This document shows, one piece after another, positions 58,203 to 64,000 of a DNA stretch of 64,000 bases. Position numbers and translations under genes: made by a program. Below the pieces are notes generated by a model, which worked only from the letters and a program-made list of their open reading frames with translations, searched no databases and was not told the origin of the DNA. The stretch lies in assembly GCF_001540865.1 (NCBI RefSeq), contig NC_033640.1, positions 4,573,409-4,637,408 on the forward strand, in the 5' to 3' direction. This DNA comes from Ananas comosus. Lineage: Eukaryota; Streptophyta; Magnoliopsida; Poales; Bromeliaceae. Numbering within the stretch: position 1 is the stretch's first letter; the number at the start of each line of letters is the position of its first letter.

Positions 58203-59434
58203 CTAGTAGAGGGGCATTTAATTAGTATAGTAGAGACACTAAACTTGGACATAGCCTAGTGAGTGGCATTGACTAGTGTAGTAGAAACACTAAACTTGAA
58301 CGAGTGGCATGTCAACTAGTTAGAAGATAATACTACAACAACTGAACGAGTGGCATCGAGTCTAGTGTAGTAAACATGACATGGTTCTTGGGACAGTAGA
58401 GGTCCCGGCATCTAGGATGCATTGTATATTATGCAGCAGAGGCACATTGACCCTTGTAGACAGGGTATCCTCTTGAGAGAATTGGATCATACTCACTAGT
58501 CTGTTTTCGCTTGTCGGTGGTCGCTCCACCGAAGCACGAGTCTCCGGATATCTCACAGAGTTGTCCCGCAGACGGTCTCGGTGTGCGAGTGCAGCTTCTC
58601 CTCACCTATAAGATTGAGAGTGAGTCGAGGGCTTAACCTACGGGTTAGCCAAGTAGATTGGGTGATAAACATGAAATGCATAGTAGAGTTGCATTATTAC
58701 CTTGAGTAGACATAGTGTATGTTGTAGATTGCATTACTATGTACTTTTCTATACTCATGACATGATACTAGCATGATAGTAGTTGTTGCATGTATCGTCA
58801 TCATTGGTGGCATGATAGAGTAGTTGCAGTTTATTTCTCTATTTATCTATCTATCTCTCTATCTGTGCCAGCTTAGACCTAGTGGGAAAACTGGCGGAGT
58901 CGGCGGCCGAACCCACTGGGAACTATATTTATATAGTTCTCACCCCGTGTGGTTTTGGGGTACAGGTGCACACAGGAGCAGACCGAGCGAGGGCCGCTAT
59001 AAGGGCATAGCGCCCTGAGCTTAGTTAGTAGCTTTTCCTTTATGCATTAGAGTACCCTCGTGTACTAGTAGAAGATATGTATTTTGGACAGATATCGAAG
59101 AGCTACTTATATTTTGAGGAAAACATATGTTTACATTTTAGAAGATGAAAATGTAATGTAATCAAATGATGTAAAAGTTGAATGATTCTAATAGCTAGAT
59201 GTTTCTCTCTTTATACACTTGTACCTTTCCTTGTGGTTCTTGCTCTTAGTTATATTGCACCTGTGTGCATCGTAATGGATCATGTATGTTATTTAAACAA
59301 TTCCTGGGCGCTTAATTGTACTTGATCAGATTGTTTAGCCTTGGGCGGACAGGAGAGGTGCTGTCCGTTCGGCGTCCGTTCGCCGCACCCGAACCACGCC
59401 AAATTGGTAAGGGTTTCGGGGCGGGGTCGCGACA

Positions 59435-60910
59435 AGGGCACGGCCACTAGCCGGCGGCGGGAGGCGGCGGCGGTGGTGGCGGTGCAACCCGAGTCCGCAC
59501 TAGCTCAGATCCGGCTCCTCTTCAATCTCCAGCCACGACGATGGTCGGATAGGCCAGGGGAGGGGTGCGGGCCCCCTCTGGGACTGAGGGGAAAGGATGT
59601 GGATGGTGGCCGGCGGCTAGGGGTGCGGCGCTACTGAGCTCAGCCGCACCAGCCTGGGCTGGCCGCGGGTTGGCAGCAACGGCGCGGCGACGCTCGGGGC
59701 GGCTGCGGGCCGGCGGGGGAGGTCATTGGGGCTCTGGGGTAGGAGGCAGGAGCGGCCTCAGGCGGCGGCGGGTCGAGAGAAGGGAGCTGAAGCTCCCTCG
59801 ACCCGAGCTGCCACAACTCAGCCGCAGGGTGGCTGCAGCGCGGCGGTGGTGTCCGAGGGCGGCAGCGACCGACCAAGGGAGATCGCCGGAGCTCAAGGGT
59901 GGTGCCAGAGAGGAGCTAGATGGAGGGGTGTGCCCAACACCACCTTCGGCCAAAGAGAATAGGAAGGGAAGTGGTGGAGAAGAAGAAAATGAAGAAGAAA
60001 GTGGCTGAGGCTGTGGCTGCCGGCCGGGGCTCGGTCAACGAGGTGAGGAGGAAGAGGTGGCTGGGAGTCAGCTAGGGGCTAGGGTTAGGGTTTGCATGGT
60101 GCAAATCCCTAGAAGATTATATATACAAAACTNCCGGGAGGCGCGCGGCGCACGAGGTGAGGAGGAAGAGGTGGCTGGGAGTCAGCTAGGGGCTAGGGTT
60201 AGGGTTTGCATGGTGCAAATCCCTAGAAGATTATATATACAAAACTCCAAATTGCGTAAAAGTCCTTCAAAACTCGATATTTAACACTGAGTCCCTCACA
60301 GCGCTAGTAAAACGCGCGAATACACGCCCACATTCAAATTCACGCGAAACGGTACATAAAATGTAGGGCTTTTCGCAAAATTACCGTTTTACCATCTAAG
60401 ACCCATCCTCGATCAACGTGCGATATCAGGAGATCCGTCTATCAGATTTGCGAACAGATCACACCAGTGCGATTAGCACGATAGACACATCAAACCCACG
60501 ATTTTATTTCGCTTGGTTTGGTTGCGGATTCACGACAAAACTCATCCTCTCTCCAAATGGCAAAACTACACACAAATACATAAAATATATGTGTTTCCAG
60601 TTTTCTCGAAATCCGTGCGTCAAACCTAAAATCCATCAGCGGCAATAGTTCCAGGATAGTCGAACTATTGAAAATAAGCTATTGGATCACTATGAATAGA
60701 GTCCGATACGCGCCAAAAGCCATCTCTACACCGTGGCCTCTCCGAAAAACCTAGTTACTATTCACTTTAAGTGAAAAGTAAAGTTCGCGTAAAATCACCA
60801 TTCTAACTCGTTTTCCTCCGAAACTTGACAAGTGCTTTTATAATTAAAATACATACAAAAACATCGTCAACAAAGAGTTTAGCTACACTGCCAAAATCTC
60901 AGTTCTTACA
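59435..60910 (-). mobile_element. GC-rich Del-like LTR segment, relative of 42481-44281
   Basis: A GC-rich part (59435-60060) with long frames of low-complexity Gly/Arg/Pro is followed by TAGGGTTAGGGTTT, a TATATATAC box on the minus strand, and blocks matching 43560-43850. It ends CTCAGTTCTTACA at 60910. No protein domain is recognisable, and the start is not defined. Confidence 0.5.
60038..60246 (+). repeat. 95-bp direct duplication around an N
   Basis: The 95 bp at 60038-60132 and 60152-60246 appear identical. The N at 60133 immediately follows the first copy. Only 19 bp, GC-rich, separate the N from the second copy. An unmerged contig overlap is the simplest reading. Confidence 0.85.
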
Positions 60911-61696
60911 TTCTTTTTCACCATGGAATCAGAATCGAAATGGGTAAATTCGTTTGTGGGTGTTTGGTATGCGGAAGTCTCATTATGATTCCGATTCCCG
61001 AGTGGAATGGGAATCCCCCAATCACCTCTTTTCCCAATCCGACCTAGGAGACCGGATTGGAAGTTGAATCCAGACGGAATGGGTATTTTTCAAATTAAAT
61101 TTATTTTTTCAACTTTTTAAATTAAAATATAAGTTTAAATTTAGTTATTAAATTTATAATTTTAAATTTTAATTTGAATTTGAATTAAAAATTAAAAGTT
61201 AATCAAGTATTTTAAATCTAACTTATAAATTCGAATTTAAATTAAATTTTAATTTATATAAAGTTTTATTCAAATTTTATTTAAAACTTAAATTAAATTT
61301 ATGGATTTAAATTAAAATTTAAATTGTAATTTTAAGTTTGAATTTGAATAAATCGAAATTTAGTTTTATATTTTGAATTATCCACTCAACTTCAAAGTTT
61401 TTTTTTTAAAAAAAATAGATTTAAAATTTTGACATTATTTCAAAAGTTTGATGTAAATTTTTAATATTTAATTTTCAATTTGAATTTAAATTAATTTATT
61501 ATAAAGATAAAGTTAGTATATTAATTTGATTACGTTTTTTATATCTACCTAAACCAAACACTGACAATGGGAATGATTTATTCTGATTCTGATTCAGATA
61601 ACGAACCAAACAGAATTAGGTAATGAGTCATTCCGGATTCCAGTTTATTTCAATTCCAATTCTGATTTCGATTCCGATCTCAAACCAAACGCGCCC

Positions 61697-61697
<1 letters not shown>
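60911..61697. repeat. MITE-like repeat with GGAATCGGAAT words
   Basis: GGGTGTTTGGT near 60958 and ACCAAACGCGCCC at 61684-61696 resemble inverted termini. Between them, GATTCCGATTCC-like repeats on both sides surround an AT-rich middle of AAATTTAAATT words. It resembles a widespread plant MITE type. Exact ends and duplication were not established. Confidence 0.45.

Positions 61698-61762
<65 letters not shown>
61698..61762. repeat. (TA)n then (GA)n microsatellite
   Basis: TA repeats pass directly into about 45 bp of GA repeats ahead of the first MITE in a chain. Confidence 0.93.
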
Positions 61763-61767
<5 letters not shown>

Positions 61768-62017
61768 AAGGCTACTATACTCTTATGAGTATTAATCCAT
61801 TTGCACTCATAAATTTTTCGCCGTTGGATGAAGGGATGTACGATTAGGATGATAGTGATCTCCGATTATGATGATAGTGGTTCCCTACGGTTGAGTGGGT
61901 ATTTGGTTGAATATTATAATCTAACGGATAGAAATGGTCAAAGGGGTAGATCTAACGGCCAAAAACTTATGAGTATAAAAAGATCTGTACTCATAAGAGT
62001 ATAGTAGCCGAACTCTA
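61763..62017. mobile_element. Micron-like MITE family 3
   Basis: The ends share GGCTACTATACTCTTATGAG as inverted repeats. The flanks are GA repeats on the left and TA repeats on the right. It is about 255 bp and non-coding. Confidence 0.75.
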
Positions 62018-62019
62018 TA

Positions 62020-62050
<31 letters not shown>

Positions 62051-62054
<4 letters not shown>

Positions 62055-62592
62055 TTGAGCTAGAATGCTATCGATAGCAAACGGACTCCGTTGCCACCCA
62101 TTTGTTTTCGATGATGGAGCCACCAAATGGACGATCGGCACCGTTGAACATGATCTATACCACTTGAAGTGTTTAGAAATCAAATTTCATACATTTTTTA
62201 TATTGTTTTCTTATCCATCGAGTGGACACAAAAATGAACGGCTGAAAATGAATATTCTTTAAAAAATAATGATAGGAGTCTTGTAATCAAGATCAAGAGT
62301 ATAGATCTTGTTTTAAATAGTTTAAAGAATTTTCTAACAAAAATTCAATTGATTTGGATATCTTTACGCCGTTAAACGAGAAAACGTCTCATATCGACCA
62401 TTAAAATTACAAATTTTGAAACCCTTTGATCATTAGGCAAATGATGTCGAAAAGATTTGAAATTTGATTTCTAAACACTTCAAGTGGTATAGATCATGTT
62501 CAACGGTACCGATTGTCGATTTGGAGGCTCCATCATCGAAAACAAATAGGTGGCAAAATAGCCCGTTTGCTATCGATAGTATTCTAGCTCAA

Positions 62593-62596
<4 letters not shown>
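62051..62596. mobile_element. Micron-like MITE family 2, complete copy
   Basis: The ends AGAGTTGAGCTAGAATGCTA and the complement of TATTCTAGCTCAACTCT are inverted repeats of about 130 bp. It is flanked by TA repeats on both sides. It serves as reference for the truncated copies at 52571-52935 and 63205-63443. Confidence 0.85.
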
Positions 62597-62622
<26 letters not shown>

Positions 62623-62623
<1 letters not shown>

Positions 62624-63166
62624 GCAGGGCTGCTGCGCTCTTAGGAGCACGGAGGCCTCCGTGCTCCTGAGCCGTTTTCGATGATGGAATTTTCGAATCG
62701 ACGATCGGCTCCGTTAGACTTGATCTAGGGTATTTGAAGTTTCTAGAAAATAATTTTTGTGATTTTTTGATATCATTTACCTAGTAATCGAAAGGATTCA
62801 AAATCAATAATTTTTAATGGTTGATATGTGCCATTTTGAAGTTTAACGGTGTATTCAAATCAGATGAAATTTTGATACAAAATTCTTTATACTATTTACA
62901 ACAAGATCAATATTTATGATCGAAAATTTTAGTGCTGTATCACCACTTTTTATAGGATTTTTATTTCGAGCCGTTAAAAATTATTGATTTTGAATCCTTT
63001 CGTTTGCTAGATAAATGATATCGAAAAATCACAAAAATTATTTTTTAGAAACTTCAAATACGCTAGATCAAGTCTAACGGAGCCGATCGTCGATTTGGGA
63101 GTCCTATTATCGAAAACGGCTCAGGAGCACGGAGGGCTCCGTGCTCCTGAGAGCACAGCAGCCCTG

Positions 63167-63168
<2 letters not shown>
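62623..63168. mobile_element. Micron-like MITE family 1, copy 2
   Basis: It starts AGCAGGGCTGCTGCGC and ends AGCACAGCAGCCCTGCT, a near-complete fold-back with TA repeats on both sides. It aligns along its length with 51969-52508. Confidence 0.87.
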
Positions 63169-63204
<36 letters not shown>

Positions 63205-63209
<5 letters not shown>

Positions 63210-63443
63210 ACTATCGATAGCAAACGGGCTATTTTGCCACCTATTTGTTTTCGATGATGGAGCCTCCAAATCGACAATCGGTACCGTTGAACATGATCTA
63301 TACCACTTGAAGTGTTTAGAAATCAAATTTCAAATCTTTTCGACATCATTTGCCTAATGATCAAAGGGTTTCAAAATTTGTAATTTTAATGGTCGATATG
63401 AGACGTTTTCTCGTTTAACGGCGTAAAGATATCCAAATCAATT
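63205..63443. mobile_element. Micron-like MITE family 2, inverted and truncated at an N
   Basis: It is the inverse of about 62345-62590. It begins AGAATACTATCGATAGC after a TA tract and stops exactly at the N at 63444. Confidence 0.8.
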
Positions 63444-63444
63444 N

Positions 63445-64000
63445 AAAGTTTCCGATTTTTCGATTTACCCCTCTTAGAAGGCTAATATTGAAAATACCCC
63501 TCCTACGTTCCAACCTATTTCTAATATACCCTTAGAGTTATAATCTGTTAAATAACACTGTTATCTCTGTAAAATTACTCTTTTACCCTTTTCAAATATA
63601 CCCTTCCACCATCATTGTCTTTCTTATTTGCCCTTAAAGTCAGGGGCACAAAAAGTATTTCAACTTTTTATCTTTTTCAATATACCCCTCTACCGTAACC
63701 AACCTTTCTTATTTGCCCTTAAGATAAGGGCAAAATTGGCATTTTAATTTTTTTTAACTGTGATAAATATTTAACTCACGTTTAACTCAGGTTAACTTAA
63801 CAGGAGATAACTACGGGGGTATTTTGTAATAACGGTGGAACATATGAGGGGCATTTTAGAAAGAAAAAAAAAGTAGGGGTAGATCGGATATTTTCAGACG
63901 CATGAGGGGTATATAGGCAATTATCCCTAGATTATACTATTCAACCAACCACCCACTCAACCCTAGGGGGCCCACATCATCCTAACAGCACATCTCTTAA
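63445..64000. repeat. Fold-back-like repeat with TACCCCTC words
   Basis: Left-side words such as TTTACCCCTC and ATACCCCTC are answered on the right by GAGGGGTAT and GAGGGGCAT near 63845-63915. This resembles a common non-coding plant repeat. No gene is seen and the ends are not fixed. Confidence 0.35.

Larger units (their letters stand above)
54130..59434 (+). mobile_element. Del/Tekay-like LTR (unit l), holding unit m
   Basis: It starts TGTAAGGAAGTGAATTC and ends near GGGGCGGGGTCGCGACA. Flanks CGAGC (54125-54129) and AGGGC (59435-59439) agree at three of five bases, so the duplication is doubtful. Sense order is intact: array 54306-54572, pyrimidine leader near 54670-54735, donor 54876, hairpin 58920-58939 (GAACTATAT...ATATAGTTC), acceptor near 58965, and second hairpin 59345-59368. 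Confidence 0.75.

Noticed and set aside
59341..60008. Frames of 98 and 147 codons, possible gene
   Set aside because: They lie across the end of unit l and a GC-rich LTR-like segment, lack any recognisable motif, and overlap open frames on the other strand.

Overview
This window is plant nuclear DNA, almost certainly from a monocot and possibly pineapple (Ananas comosus). The grounds are one multi-exon receptor-like kinase gene, a dense nest of long-LTR retrotransposon remnants of the Del/Tekay type, and TA-targeting MITEs whose sequences I associate with pineapple. The species call is inference only. Four single N positions (1620, 44220, 60133, 63444) look like assembly joins, and three of them sit on suspicious repeat structures.

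Layout. Positions 1-14597 hold a minus-strand Ty1/copia element: partial gag at 279-1, an interrupted leader, a PBS at 12705-12716 and its 5' LTR at 12718-14597. A related solo copia LTR (515-8493) sits in the leader and itself holds two Del-like solo LTRs. From 14600 to 20672 lies an older gypsy remnant with a PBS, split by one Del-like LTR that contains another. From 22860 to 36393 there is a four-level nest of Del-like LTRs. From 36400 to 46800 come a periodic dyad array, hAT MITEs with perfect 8-bp duplications, AT-rich DNA and two more LTR pieces. From 47268 to 50337 is the only convincing host gene, a six-exon RD-type receptor-like kinase. From 51000 to 64000 there are MITEs in TA/GA microsatellites, a gypsy gag pseudogene with no frameshift in its readable part, and further nested LTRs.

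The Del-like units are defined by TG...CA ends, lengths of about 2.4-2.9 kb without inserts, and 5-bp target duplications (seven perfect, two or three with mismatches). All are solo LTRs or fragments; no intact copy was seen. I call 'sense' the strand that starts TGTAA and ends GGGGCGTGACA, because a related LTR end at 14639 is followed by a TGGTATCAGAGC primer site, and a TATA-like box and an AG-GTRAG donor follow in that direction. Three cis-structures recur. (1) An array of short CCGG-centred palindromes upstream of the TATA box, typically eight sites laid out 2-4-2 with about 20-22 bp inside pairs. The layout is kept while the palindrome itself differs between families (GTACCGGTAC or GGACCGGTCC). 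(2) A hairpin just before a predicted 3' splice site, whose stem changes on both sides in concert. (3) A second covarying hairpin near the LTR 3' end. I regard the palindrome-array architecture as the most interesting unexplained signal here.

Beyond the kinase gene, most of the sequence is transposon-derived. The many open frames in the palindrome arrays, purine tracts and GC-rich LTR segments are not considered genes.
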